Positions 36,483-45,735 of a stretch of 64,000 nucleotides of DNA are shown one piece after another. The DNA comes from Paulinella micropora (Eukaryota > Cercozoa > Imbricatea > Euglyphida > Paulinellidae). The stretch lies in contig WBZZ01003884.1 in assembly GCA_019918135.1 (NCBI GenBank), forward strand, positions 289,108 to 353,107, given 5' to 3'. The position numbers and the translations under genes were made by a program. The notes beneath the pieces are model-generated. The model had not been told where the DNA came from. It made no database searches and saw only the letters and a list, made by a program, of their open reading frames with translations. Position 1 is the stretch's first letter, and every line of letters begins with the position of its first letter.

Positions 36483-36639
36483 CTAGTCATTTTGGCCAGA
36501 GACTAAAATTCGAGAGTCGAAATCTCGGGAAAGATTAGCGGGCAGGGGAAAATTTTGTCTGTAATTCTCTCCCCCGCCCGACGGCCTTTCCCGAAATCTT
36601 TGCTCTCGAACTTAGCTGCCGACCAAACAAATGGCTAGA
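36483..36639. repeat. long inverted repeat element 7 (hr-like)
   Basis: CTAGTCATTTTGGCCAGAGA pairs imperfectly with sequence ending in AAATGGCTAG. Core arms AATCTCGGGAAAG and CTTTCCCGAAATC flank GGGCAGGGGAAAATT and AATTCTCTCCCCCGCCCG. Confidence 0.82.
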
Positions 36640-36659
36640 TTCTTTCTTCTCGCTTGTCC

Positions 36660-36825
36660 AGAACCCGGACAACCGCGGCGGAACAAACCCCCCGCCAAGT
36701 GCGGCGAATTTCGCGAAACCAGCTTCTATTGTATTTTGCGGTAGATAAAAACCAGCCCTCCCCCGCAAAGCGCGGCGAATTCCGCGAAACCAGCCTGCAT
36801 TCTGCGGCCACCGAAAGAGGTCATT
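36660..36825. repeat. two direct copies of a short spacer repeat
   Basis: CCCGCCAAGTGCGGCGAATT then TCGCGAAACCAGC near 36700, and CCCGCAAAGCGCGGCGAATT then CCGCGAAACCAGC near 36765, are imperfect copies separated by about 65 nt. Confidence 0.65.
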
Positions 36826-36872
36826 TGGAGAGCAAAAAAAAGCAAGCGGTCAGGACTTAGAGGGGGAAAGGC

Positions 36873-37664
36873 ATGCAAGAGCTGACGGTGCTGCTGATCG
36901 CGGCCCTGTGCTCGCTGCCGTTGGGCATGGCCTTCATGCTCCGTCTCCTGCTGGCCCCGCAGCCGGAGGCCCGCACCGTGCCGGTCGTGGCGTTGTTAAG
37001 TGTCTGGGGCCTGGCGCACCTGTGCGTTTTATTGTTGTCGCGGACGCCTACCAACATTGCTTGCCCGCACTTTGCGGTTGCGGAGGCCTGCGTGCTGGCC
37101 CTGGCCTGGCCGGTGCGGGCCGAAATACACTCGCGTTCGCCCACCGGGCTGCTGGCGTTCGGGCGGAGGCACAACGCGGAGAAGCTCTCGTGCGCCGGCG
37201 TGGCGCTGTTGTTCGCGCACGTGGGCGCGGTCGCCTGGGCGCTGTACACGTCGGTCTGGCCCGTCCGGGCGACCACGGCCGCGTACCAGGCCCTGAACCT
37301 GCACCGGCTCGGCCGGGGCCGGCGGTGGGTCGCGCGCCAGGCGCGCGGCGGCCTGCACAACGTGCCCCTGCGGGCCACCGGCCGGGTGGCGTACGTCCGC
37401 GCGCAGGCGAGGCTCACGCTGCAGTGGCTGTTCTGCGCGCAGGCACTGCACTTGCTGTACGCGTTGGTGTGGGTCGCGCTCGCGACGCCGTTCTGCAGCA
37501 GCTTGCCCGCGCTCCTGTTGGCTACCATGGGCAGCCTGCTGGCTTTTTCCGAGCTGTGGTTCTGCGCGCGCCAACTGCACAACTACCACGAGGCCCGCGC
37601 CGAAGCCGTCAAGCGCAAGCGGGCGCGGCGGCTAGCAAGCTGCAGCGACCTCCCCTCCGTCTGA
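36873..37664 (+). CDS. multi-pass membrane protein (family with 39554 and 40740), six to seven helices
   Basis: 263 residues. Hydrophobic segments are visible near residues 3-26, 38-56, 66-82, 105-128, 182-202 and 208-230, with a basic loop around 140-170 and a basic C-terminal tail (RAEAVKRKRARRL). No signal peptide is needed. Layout and Trp/Arg-rich loops resemble the two proteins at 39554-40408 and 40740-41576, so it is probably a distant member of the same set. It may act as a viral envelope, channel or receptor-like protein; there is no GPCR DRY or NPxxY signature. An ATTAAA signal follows the stop. Confidence 0.6.
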   Translation: MQELTVLLIAALCSLPLGMAFMLRLLLAPQPEARTVPVVALLSVWGLAHLCVLLLSRTPTNIACPHFAVAEACVLALAWPVRAEIHSRSPTGLLAFGRRHNAEKLSCAGVALLFAHVGAVAWALYTSVWPVRATTAAYQALNLHRLGRGRRWVARQARGGLHNVPLRATGRVAYVRAQARLTLQWLFCAQALHLLYALVWVALATPFCSSLPALLLATMGSLLAFSELWFCARQLHNYHEARAEAVKRKRARRLASCSDLPSV

Positions 37665-37668
37665 CTTT

Positions 37669-37674
37669 ATTAAA
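37669..37674 (+). terminator. ATTAAA polyadenylation signal
   Basis: Variant signal 5 nt after the stop codon of the membrane protein gene. Confidence 0.45.
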
Positions 37675-37789
37675 GGCAAGAGTACCGTTTGGAACGCCAA
37701 AAAAGTATGCTTTAATTGTTCTGGCTGGCAGTAAAAAAAAAAGCAGTACAAAGAATCTTTTAAAAAACCTTACAAACTACGGAACAGCC

Positions 37790-38905
37790 CTAGTTTTTTT
37801 GGTCTGTACTTGTGCCGAGGACAGGCACGGGCGGTAGAACCACTTCGGCCCGCAAGAGCTCGGAGCCCGCGCCCAGCCGCCAGGCCCTCAGTTCTTCCGT
37901 CTCCTGTTTGTCAATGTCTAGGCTGAGCAGCGCCAGCCGGTGCCCGCGGGCCAACGGTCCGTCGTCGTCGGTTGGCAGGCGGTGGAGCCAGGCGCGAACT
38001 ACCTCGCGCTCTGTCGGCGTAGGGTGCGGCCCGGCCCGGTACACGGCCCCGTGCCGGAGCAGCAACCGCAGGAGGTCCGGGTCGGGGCTGGCCAGCCTCA
38101 GGCCGCCCATCAGCGCCAGCAGGCTGGGGCCCTGCACCTGCGAGAAGCGGAGGGGGTTGAAGCGGCGCCGGGCGGCAGCGCGCAGCGTGAAATGGAGCAC
38201 CCGGGCCGGCCGCTGCGCGCTGTGGTGTGACACGCAGAAGAACGCGAGGCCCGAGGCCACGTGCGGGGCCAGCAGCCGGGGGCTCTGCAACACGGCGTGG
38301 ATGGCGGCCCGCACGTCACGGAGCGGGCGTGGCACGAGGGGTTGCATGGCCAATTGCAGCAGCGAATAGCTCTGGCTGCACCAGGAGGTATCCACTTTGG
38401 CCACGGCCGTCAGCTGTTGCAGCGCCTGCTGGTCGTTCCGCGCGGCCGCGTGCACCACCGGCGGGGCGTGCAGGCTCTCGACCCAGCCGTCCACCACGAA
38501 GTTTTCGGTGTAGACCAAAGAACTCAACTCTCCGCCGAGCTCCCGGAAGAACCTCTGCGCCTGCCAGTGGACCGCCCGCTGCACTAGGCGCATTTCTCGG
38601 ACCAGCAGCTCTAGCAGCGGGAACAGGGGGGCCCGGCTGAAGGTACGCTGGTACATCTCTTGGAGTTCTCGGAAGACCCTGGTCAACTGGAAGCTGTAGC
38701 ACAAGATGAAATCGAGCAGCTGTAGGTGGCCGAGGGGCCTGCGCCAGAACGCCAGGACGTAGAATTTCACTTCGGGCCTCGAGCACGTGGGTGGCAGCAG
38801 GTTGAGCGTGCAGTCGAGGTAGCTCTGCCAGCTCGCCCTGAGGTCGTTAGCGGCCTGCGCTGCCCGTAACGGCGCCAACAGGTAGCACGCGTTCTGCCGC
38901 AGCAT
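37790..38905 (-). CDS. ankyrin-repeat-like protein
   Basis: 371 residues from ATG 38905. Two degenerate ankyrin units can be seen: VVHAAARNDQQALQQL (about 165-180) and DLLRLLLRHGAVYRAG (about 289-304), the second with the typical LL-x-x-GA turn. The N-terminal part is helical with many aromatic residues (FYVLAFWRRPLGHLQLLDF). A SOCS- or F-box-like adaptor end cannot be confirmed. Ankyrin proteins in large DNA viruses often recruit host ubiquitin ligases, but that is by analogy only. The longer frame upstream is low-complexity and was not used. It is convergent with the 36873-37664 gene and divergent from 39554. Confidence 0.5.
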   Translation of the reverse strand: MLRQNACYLLAPLRAAQAANDLRASWQSYLDCTLNLLPPTCSRPEVKFYVLAFWRRPLGHLQLLDFILCYSFQLTRVFRELQEMYQRTFSRAPLFPLLELLVREMRLVQRAVHWQAQRFFRELGGELSSLVYTENFVVDGWVESLHAPPVVHAAARNDQQALQQLTAVAKVDTSWCSQSYSLLQLAMQPLVPRPLRDVRAAIHAVLQSPRLLAPHVASGLAFFCVSHHSAQRPARVLHFTLRAAARRRFNPLRFSQVQGPSLLALMGGLRLASPDPDLLRLLLRHGAVYRAGPHPTPTEREVVRAWLHRLPTDDDGPLARGHRLALLSLDIDKQETEELRAWRLGAGSELLRAEVVLPPVPVLGTSTDQKN

Positions 38906-39085
38906 CCGGCGCGCTGTTACCCTGCCCCAACAACAGGAGACCACAGTGCACAGACTTTTTCTTTCTCTCTCTCTCTCTCTCTCTCTCTTATCGTGGCCGG
39001 GGAGTGCGGGGCGGGGGGGGGGAAGAGCGCAAAGCAAAAAAAACATGCAAAGGGTGGGGGGGGGCCGGCAACGTAGGCAGCAGGG

Positions 39086-39124
<39 letters not shown>

Positions 39125-39553
39125 CGGCCCCCCCCCCTTTCTCCCTCTGTGTTTTCCCCACCGGAAAAGTAGGGGAGGGGAGAGGATCTCGAGTGAGCGA
39201 ACGAGAAAAAGGGAGAGGCCTTGTTCTGTCGAGAGCAAAATGGAGGTTGGGGAGGAAGAGGACCGCGCAAAAAAAAAAGGAGGGGCCACCAAAAAAAGAC
39301 GTCATCCTTTTTTTTGGTGACTGTCTGTTTCCCTCCCGCTGGTCTTTCACGGTCTGGCCGCTCTTCGCCGGGGTCGGCCCCCCCCCCTCCACGGCCGAAA
39401 AGAAACTTGCACTTGCTTTTCCCCGCCCCTTGCTTCTCCGGCCAAACCGACAAGAAAAAAAAAGAACACACAAAGCAGAAAAAAAGGACAAACCGAAAGG
39501 GAAGGAAAAAAAGCGCTGGGCGTGGCCAGGACCCTCCACCTCCTCCCGTAAAG
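38906..39553. promoter_or_regulatory. divergent low-complexity spacer
   Basis: A (CT)n tract near 38963-38988, a G run near 39012, a poly-T run of about 30 nt at 39090-39120, C and A runs, and purine-rich sequence up to ATG 39554. No gene was seen. Probably holds the two divergent promoters. Confidence 0.5.
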
Positions 39554-40408
39554 ATGAGCTGGACCGCCCGTGTGCAGTGGGCGCTGCCCAAGGCCGAAGA
39601 TCTCGACAAGAACATGATCGCTTGGATCGTCATCAACAGCGTGAGCACGCTGCTGCTCGTAGCCGCCGCGGCGTGGCGCCGGCCGTGCTTTGTGCGCACG
39701 GAATACCGCGCGGCCGTGGCGGTCGTGGCTGTGCTGCACTACTCGGTGTGGTACGCGTTCTTCTGGCTGCCGTGGACCAACGAGGGCTCCGAGCCAGCCG
39801 CCAGCCAGCCGTGGGCGGCCGGTGAGCTGCTGTTTGTCTGCGCGGGGCTGTTCCTGTACGACAAGCCGTACCTGCAGAATTCTACTTCGCTGGCGCTGGG
39901 CTGCGTCGTCCTGTACGCACTAGCCGCGACGCTGGCGCTGGTGGCGGGGTCGGCGGCGGCGGCCTGGGCCCTGCCGCCCGTAGCGCGCGCGCTCCTGTGC
40001 GTCCCGCAGGTAGAGCGCGGCTGCCGGCAGCTGCTGGCGAAAGCCAGCTCTCAGTACGCGCCGCTGGCCGCCCGGCGGCCCAAGGGCTGGCTGCTGGGCA
40101 GGGGGCCTAATGTCCTGTACGGGTCGTGCGCGCTGGGGTTCCTGGGCGCGGTCCTAGAGTACGAGACAGGGGCGCGCGCGCTGGCGCTGGCGGCCACGTT
40201 GGGCCTGCTGCTTAGCACGTGGTTCCTGTTGTTGCAGCCGGGTGTAGCGGGCGTGGACGTCCCGCTGGCCGAACACAAACAACAGAAGTACACTGACGAG
40301 AGCAAACAAACGCCGGCAACCAACATTCATAAAGAGATCAAAGCACACCCGCAGTTTACTGTGACGGAAGAGGACGAGGAGGAAGAAGAAGAAGAAAGAG
40401 GGCCGTGA
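39554..40408 (+). CDS. multi-pass membrane protein with acidic tail
   Basis: 284 residues with about seven hydrophobic segments: WIVINSVSTLLLVAAAAW, AVVAVLHYSVWYAFFWLPW, ELLFVCAGLFLY, LGCVVLYALAATLALVAG, a segment around VLYGSCALGFLGAVL, and ALALAATLGLLLSTWFLLLQ. The cytosolic-type tail ends in a Glu-rich run. FFWLPW is shared with the next gene (40740), together with a YAPLAARRPKG/YEPLAPAAGLP block, so they are tandem paralogues. The function is unknown; the tail suggests protein contact. No known transporter motif was seen. Confidence 0.65.
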   Translation: MSWTARVQWALPKAEDLDKNMIAWIVINSVSTLLLVAAAAWRRPCFVRTEYRAAVAVVAVLHYSVWYAFFWLPWTNEGSEPAASQPWAAGELLFVCAGLFLYDKPYLQNSTSLALGCVVLYALAATLALVAGSAAAAWALPPVARALLCVPQVERGCRQLLAKASSQYAPLAARRPKGWLLGRGPNVLYGSCALGFLGAVLEYETGARALALAATLGLLLSTWFLLLQPGVAGVDVPLAEHKQQKYTDESKQTPATNIHKEIKAHPQFTVTEEDEEEEEEERGP

Positions 40409-40739
40409 AAATAACACAAACAGGCAACGCGGGGCCAAAAATTAAAAAAAAATCTTGGGTAGAACTACACAGAAAAAAAAAGATTCCGGCACTATAATCG
40501 GCAAAAAAAGAAAATTGAGAAAAAGCCGCGCACGAGAAACCTGCCAGAAAAAACCCGTTCCCTCCCGGCGTTGAATCAACAAAAAAAGAGGGAAAGGAGA
40601 GGGAGAACATAAGTGTCTGTATTTTCCTGTTCCCTCCCAATTCCCAAGCGTCGGTGAATAAAAAAAAAGATACTCCAACTGCATTCTTTTTTTTTCGGGG
40701 GGAGTAGCACAAGGCTTTATTTCGGCTACTTGGCAAGAG
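40409..40739. other. spacer with A runs
   Basis: A-rich runs and short (GAGAGGGAGAA)-type sequence; nothing coding. Probably holds the terminator of one gene and the promoter of the next. Confidence 0.5.
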
Positions 40740-41576
40740 ATGGGGTCCGGACAGCCGGGCAAGATCGCCTGGCTCGCGTTCCACTGGAGCAACTCGCTGG
40801 TGCTGTTGGTCAGGTGCTGCCAGCAGTGGCTGCGCCTCAAGCGCCTCGTGCCACTCCCCCCCCAACCCGCGGAGGAGGGTGGCGCGGTGATTATGGGCTA
40901 CAGCAGCACGGCGGTGCTCAACACGGACCGGCCGCGATCCGTAGCCTGCCTGGGACTGCTGCGCGCGTTGGGGTGGACAATCTTTTTCTGGCTGCCCTGG
41001 GCGCGCGGGCGCGAAGCGGTGGCCGCTGTAGGCTGGGCGCTGAGCGAGGCGGCCGTTTTTTCGGCAGTGCTGCTCTTGTTCGCGCGTGCATATGACCCCG
41101 GCCGCGAATTGGCGGAGTGCGCTTGCGCCCTGGCGCTGCTCTTCGTGTACACGGTGATGGCAGTCGTGGCCGTGAAGTCCATGGTGGCGGCGTGGCTCGT
41201 GATGCCAGTAGCGCTGGCGCTGGCGGCCGCGGTCGTTGGCGTGCGGCGGCTGTGGCGGAAGTCCGTGGTGCGGGTGCAGCCGCCGTACGAGCCGCTCGCG
41301 CCGGCAGCTGGTTTGCCCAGGCTCGGACCGGTTGCTTGTCTGCTCCTGTCGCTGTCGTGCGTGGTCGCGGGTGCGGGCGCCGCCGGTCGCACCCGCGACG
41401 GAGAGGCGCTGGCGCTCGGGGGTGCGCTGGGCCTCGCACTGCTGCAGTGGCCGCTGTTTAGGCAACCGGACCTGTACGCGCGCAACCGGCTGCACCAGAA
41501 CTGCCAACCCCCGCTGTCGTCCAAGAGAACACGAGTCGTCATGCTGTCCACGAAGAGGCCCCAGGCCGCGCTCTGA
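40740..41576 (+). CDS. multi-pass membrane protein, tandem paralogue of 39554-40408
   Basis: 278 residues. Hydrophobic segments and landmarks match the upstream gene: VACLGLLRALGWTIFFWLPW, AVFSAVLLLFARAY, CALALLFVYTVMAVVAVKSM, AWLVMPVALALAAAVVGV, a YEPLAPAAGLPRLGP loop and LALGGALGLALLQWPLF. The C-terminus is basic instead of acidic. This opposite tail charge in two neighbours could allow them to pair. An AATAAA lies farther downstream near 41731. Confidence 0.65.
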   Translation: MGSGQPGKIAWLAFHWSNSLVLLVRCCQQWLRLKRLVPLPPQPAEEGGAVIMGYSSTAVLNTDRPRSVACLGLLRALGWTIFFWLPWARGREAVAAVGWALSEAAVFSAVLLLFARAYDPGRELAECACALALLFVYTVMAVVAVKSMVAAWLVMPVALALAAAVVGVRRLWRKSVVRVQPPYEPLAPAAGLPRLGPVACLLLSLSCVVAGAGAAGRTRDGEALALGGALGLALLQWPLFRQPDLYARNRLHQNCQPPLSSKRTRVVMLSTKRPQAAL

Positions 41577-42600
41577 CTTATTCGGTCTTGAAGAACTGGT
41601 AAAATGTCGCACAGGGAAAGAAAGGGGCTTTTAGGCCTGGAGGAGCTTTTTGGTGTTATTTAAAAAAAAACGCTCCGGCACCGCTCTCCGTATTTTGTCT
41701 ACTTTTCATTTGACAAGCCCAGACTTGTGAATAAAACCTTTTTTGTTACTGCCCGAGAAAAAAAAGGGGAGAGGCCGTGGAATGGATTTGGGAGGACAAA
41801 TGCGTCAAAAGGCGGGTTTTATTCATTCTTTTTGCGGGGGGTTGTCAATGGTGGGAGAGGGGGGGGGGGAGAGAGAGTTGAAGTCTTTGAAACAGTAGAA
41901 GGCCTTGCTCTGTGTAGCTAGAAGAATCAGAAAGACCTTGCATTCTTTTGCTGCTGGTGGGGGGGGGTGGAGAAAAAGAGGACGATTTCTCTACAGGATA
42001 TCTCTGTTACACTGCAGCTTTGTTTATAGCTTTCCGGTTGTTTGTTCCCTTTTCTTTCGTGTGCATTTCTTTTTTCAAAGATGGCGAGTGGGGCGGGCCG
42101 GCTGTTCTTTTGCACTTTTTGTTTTCCTTCCTGGTCGAGTGGGGTTTCTCTTGGCAAAAAGCAGATTTGTTGACAAAATCTTGTTTTTTTGTTTGTCCAA
42201 ATCTCCCTCCCTACCCTGCCTGCTAGTTTTTTTTTCGTGACTGCTCGTAATACCCACAACCTATTTTCTCGGGGGGCGAGAGGAGGAGGGGGACAAACGC
42301 ACGAAGAGGAGGGAGGGAGAGAGCATTATGGAGAAAAAGCAAGAAAAATAACCAAATAGGTAAAGAGCGTAAGTAGATATAAAAAAAAAGCAACCGACAA
42401 AAACCAAGAAAAGAAAAGAGCTGGAACCGAGAGAGAGAACAATCAAAATAAGGGTGGAGAAGAAGTTGGAGAGGGGGAGAGAACGGGGGGAGGGGAAAGA
42501 GAAAAATTACTAGTGTGTGTTTTTGTTTTTATTTTTTTTAGAGCTTGTGAATTTGCACACGAAGTAATATCAAAGACGCACAGGGAGATTTGGGTAAACA
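41577..42600. other. one-kilobase AT-rich spacer
   Basis: Homopolymers, (GA)n and (GGGGA)n stretches, and an AATAAA near 41731. No frame has codon use like the real genes. The last 80 nt hold a T-rich run ending TTTTTTTAGAG, a splice-acceptor-like site, before ATG 42601. Confidence 0.5.
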
Positions 42601-45264
42601 ATGAGCGCCAAAAGAATCCCTGGCAGTTCATGCTTGGCTGCCCCCAAATTCGTGGGCGGCTTGGCGTACGTGATCCAAGGCGTACAAAAGTCGTGCCTGC
42701 AAGAACCAACCCGTGCTTTCCAGAGCGAGGCCGCTGTTCAAGCGGCGTTAGCAGACCTAAAAAAGCTACTGAACGGCCCCTTGAGGCCCGCCATAGTGGT
42801 GTTCGTACAAAAAATCAATTGCGATGGCCACATTACTTTTGCTAACAATTTCGCGAAACTCCCGAAGTCCACACAGTCGGTGGAGGAAGGCACTGTCTTT
42901 TTTCCAGGCACTGTCGGCGACCAAAACGCCATCGAATACATTTTCACGCCGGCCAACACCAACCACCCCATCAAAATGTCAGTGCAGCAGACTAAGAGGG
43001 CTTTGGATAATGATGAGGACGACATTGCCATCATCGAGGAGCTAGAAGACTATGTAGCGTCCCGGGAAAGCTCGGCTGCACAGTCTAACGGAGTTCACAG
43101 CTTGTGGTACAAGAAAGACGAGGCCAAAGGCGCGGAGCGGAATTTGCGCGTTTGTGTACCAGTGAAGGGTAACACCTGTGCCTCCGCGGTCTGGCTGACG
43201 GGGCAGCACAAGTATTTCCCGCACAGTTCAGCGGTCATGGACGACTCTGGTTACAATCCGATTAAGAACGGTGATGAAAGCTTGTTCGAGGTGTTCAACA
43301 AACTTGGCATCAGCGAGGTGTGCCTGGCAGGCCTGGCCCCGAGCCAGCATTTATTGCACACGGCCGCTGATTTGGCAAGGCAAGGCTTCAAGGTTTCTAT
43401 GTTGCAGAGTGCAACACCGTGTGTATTCCCGGAGTCCTCGCGCGATCGAGTCTTCGAATGTACGTTGGCGGAGGAGCATGCAATTGACAAGAGAAGCCCC
43501 CTTCACCACGCGCATTCGCCCATAGTTCGGGTCTACCCTACTTGGAGCAGCTTCAATTCGGGATATGCGAACCAAGTGGTTTTCAAGACGCTGCCGGAGG
43601 GCAACGTCCGCAACAACGACCAAACCCCGGACCTAGAATTCAAGTTGTATAATGTTTCTCTGCCGACCGGACAATCAACCTGGAAAAAGCTGCGCGTATA
43701 TGCTAAAGAAACCAAGGAGGCATATGATGACAATCCTCCCCAGGATGAAAATCTACCAGACAATGAATTGCAACGACTACTGGCTAAGGAAGATCGTAAT
43801 GGTACGCGATTTCTGCCGAAGCACATGGTGATATGCAACAGCGATCCGCCACAACACATGGAAACCTGTGAGGCGAAGGATTTCCGACCGCGATCCAAGC
43901 GTTGGGCATCTGTACAATATAGTAGTGCAAAAGAAGGGGGGTTTGTGTCCGCCATCTTCTGCGTCAGACCCGACCCCAAAGCGTTTGGCTTCCTCCTGGA
44001 CTCCGACGAGGGCACTATGCAACTGATAAAGGAAATGTTGGAGTTCCGGGATTCGGTTGCGATAATTATGCTCCTAGCTCTGCTGGAACAGATTGAAGAC
44101 ATGTTGAAATTGATTATACGCGTGCCGGAACCTACTGGACAAACAGCAACCCCCAAAACACCCGCGCCTCAAGGCGGCTTTATGAGGCCTGGAACTACTG
44201 GACCTGATGGATATGTTCCGGCCACTGCACCAACACCCGAACCAGGTGCTCCCAGAGCCACCGCACCTCGTACAAAAGCTACACCCGTGCAGCCGTCGTT
44301 GCCGCCTAAGGATACGCGTATTCGTTTTGTTCAGAACCTGTACATAGCCTTGTTCTTAGTGTACGAGGAAGCTCGCTCTCGTTACATGAACCAAGATGCC
44401 AATGGTCCGCCGAAAACCCAAGGGCAATGTTTAGCGGAGATAGGGTTTGGGTGGGGAAGCTATACAAAGCCTGCTGGCCCCGACGGCCGACAGAAGCCAG
44501 GGCTCTATAGCAATGTCTGTGCCTATCAGAAGTTCTACTTGCAAGATAAGGGCAGGGACATGTTAGGCAAACTCTACAACAAACACAATTCGGCGCTCAA
44601 GAAGAATTTGGGGCAGATCGTACTAAAGGAAGTAACAGACGACTATCTTGCAGAAATAGTAGGCAAGACGTTTACTAGACCCTTGGAAAGGTTTGATGAG
44701 TGGGCAAAGAGCGTAACCGAAGCAAGCTCGGGGGTAAAGCCTGAAGAAGGTAAAGAGCTTTTCGGAGCAACGCGGGCTAGGGAGTACATCTGCCTGGACG
44801 ACGTGTACGTTTTCCTGCACGCAAAGAAGGCCCACGAGCAAAGCCACCCACAGTGCGTCTCCCGCTTGCTGTCTGGTGAAGTCCAGCAAGAGTTCATGGC
44901 GTTCACCGGGCGCAAGGTACTACCGTACGTCCGCCAGGGCACTACCCTGAGTTATGTACTGGTGCACCCGACCCCTCGCTACGCCGAAGATCTGCAGCCT
45001 GGTATGTTCCATGTTATAGCCCAAGATACTCCCGTGGCGACGCAGAGCGAGCCAAGCAGCGAGCCAAGCAGCAAACCCACGCACGTCGCCGTACTGTTAA
45101 TGCCAAGCACGCCAGGCAACTCCTACTACAACGCGCAACATTACGCAGAGAAACTACCCTTTTCGGTGATGGCAGTTGCACCTTTTTACTGTATGCGAGA
45201 TGGGCGTATTGTGCCCGTGCACTCGCCCGGCGATCCGTGCGTGTATGTTTCAAACCGGGCTTAA
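42601..45264 (+). CDS. 887-residue protein with N-terminal degenerate nicotinamidase/isochorismatase-like domain
   Basis: Residues about 18-275 follow the cysteine-hydrolase (nicotinamidase, isochorismatase) layout: VIQGVQKSCL at the position of the first catalytic Asp motif, INCDGHITFANNF at the metal-binding His block, FFPGTVGDQ at the HCVQGT-like block, SAVMDDSGY, and GISEVCLAGLAPSQHLLHTA then ADLARQGFKVSML at the active-site Cys block. The catalytic Asp and Cys appear replaced (VIQGV; SQH where Cys is expected), so this looks like a pseudoenzyme. The rest is a large unrecognised region with a Pro/Thr-rich linker (about 515-570). GC is lower than in neighbours. Could be structural or bind NAD-related ligands. 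Confidence 0.55.
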   Translation: MSAKRIPGSSCLAAPKFVGGLAYVIQGVQKSCLQEPTRAFQSEAAVQAALADLKKLLNGPLRPAIVVFVQKINCDGHITFANNFAKLPKSTQSVEEGTVFFPGTVGDQNAIEYIFTPANTNHPIKMSVQQTKRALDNDEDDIAIIEELEDYVASRESSAAQSNGVHSLWYKKDEAKGAERNLRVCVPVKGNTCASAVWLTGQHKYFPHSSAVMDDSGYNPIKNGDESLFEVFNKLGISEVCLAGLAPSQHLLHTAADLARQGFKVSMLQSATPCVFPESSRDRVFECTLAEEHAIDKRSPLHHAHSPIVRVYPTWSSFNSGYANQVVFKTLPEGNVRNNDQTPDLEFKLYNVSLPTGQSTWKKLRVYAKETKEAYDDNPPQDENLPDNELQRLLAKEDRNGTRFLPKHMVICNSDPPQHMETCEAKDFRPRSKRWASVQYSSAKEGGFVSAIFCVRPDPKAFGFLLDSDEGTMQLIKEMLEFRDSVAIIMLLALLEQIEDMLKLIIRVPEPTGQTATPKTPAPQGGFMRPGTTGPDGYVPATAPTPEPGAPRATAPRTKATPVQPSLPPKDTRIRFVQNLYIALFLVYEEARSRYMNQDANGPPKTQGQCLAEIGFGWGSYTKPAGPDGRQKPGLYSNVCAYQKFYLQDKGRDMLGKLYNKHNSALKKNLGQIVLKEVTDDYLAEIVGKTFTRPLERFDEWAKSVTEASSGVKPEEGKELFGATRAREYICLDDVYVFLHAKKAHEQSHPQCVSRLLSGEVQQEFMAFTGRKVLPYVRQGTTLSYVLVHPTPRYAEDLQPGMFHVIAQDTPVATQSEPSSEPSSKPTHVAVLLMPSTPGNSYYNAQHYAEKLPFSVMAVAPFYCMRDGRIVPVHSPGDPCVYVSNRA

Positions 45265-45473
45265 AACACCAAAGAAAAAAAGCAGGCAGCGGACGAACGA
45301 GTTCTTTTTCTTGATACAAAAAAAAAAGTGTCTAGCGTGCAAAAGCAGACTCTTTTCTGGCGGCCAGAAAAAAAAAGCGAAAGAAGCGTTCAGAAAGTCG
45401 TCGTTCTCATCCTTTTTTAATTAAAAACTATTTGTGCAGGGCCTATGAATTTACTTTCACGATCTACGGCCGG

Positions 45474-45479
45474 TTTATT
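45474..45479 (-). terminator. AATAAA polyadenylation signal overlapping a stop codon
   Basis: On the minus strand the TAA stop of the coiled-coil gene (45475-45477) lies inside AATAAA. Confidence 0.55.
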
Positions 45480-45735
45480 CCTTTTGTTTCACGGGGTTCG
45501 TGGGCGCGGACTGTTCGGCACGCAGCGCAAGAGCCTCCAGCCCGGACATGCGCGCTTCCAGCAGTTGCAGGCGCCTGAGCGTTTCTTGTTCGAACCAGTT
45601 CAACGACACGACCTGCGCCTGGCACTGCTGGGCCAACAGCGCATTGACGCTGGCTTGTGTCTCGACGAAGGCCTGCAGGTCCGAAACCGACGCCGCCGTT
45701 GTTTTCGGGGATGTGTGCTGCCTGTCGGTCTGCAT
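45475..45735 (-). CDS. small coiled-coil protein
   Basis: 86 residues. A helical heptad pattern runs through most of it (VSDLQAFVETQASVNALLAQ, ETLRRLQLLEARMSGLEALA). No membrane segment or Cys motif. It may be an oligomerising virion or adaptor protein. The TAA stop is embedded in an AATAAA signal on the minus strand. Similar in size and style to the product of 28975-29313, without proof of homology. Confidence 0.55.
   Translation of the reverse strand: MQTDRQHTSPKTTAASVSDLQAFVETQASVNALLAQQCQAQVVSLNWFEQETLRRLQLLEARMSGLEALALRAEQSAPTNPVKQKE

Noticed and set aside
40356-41612. A 418-residue minus-strand frame over the membrane protein
   Set aside because: Shadow frame; the plus strand encodes clear membrane segments.
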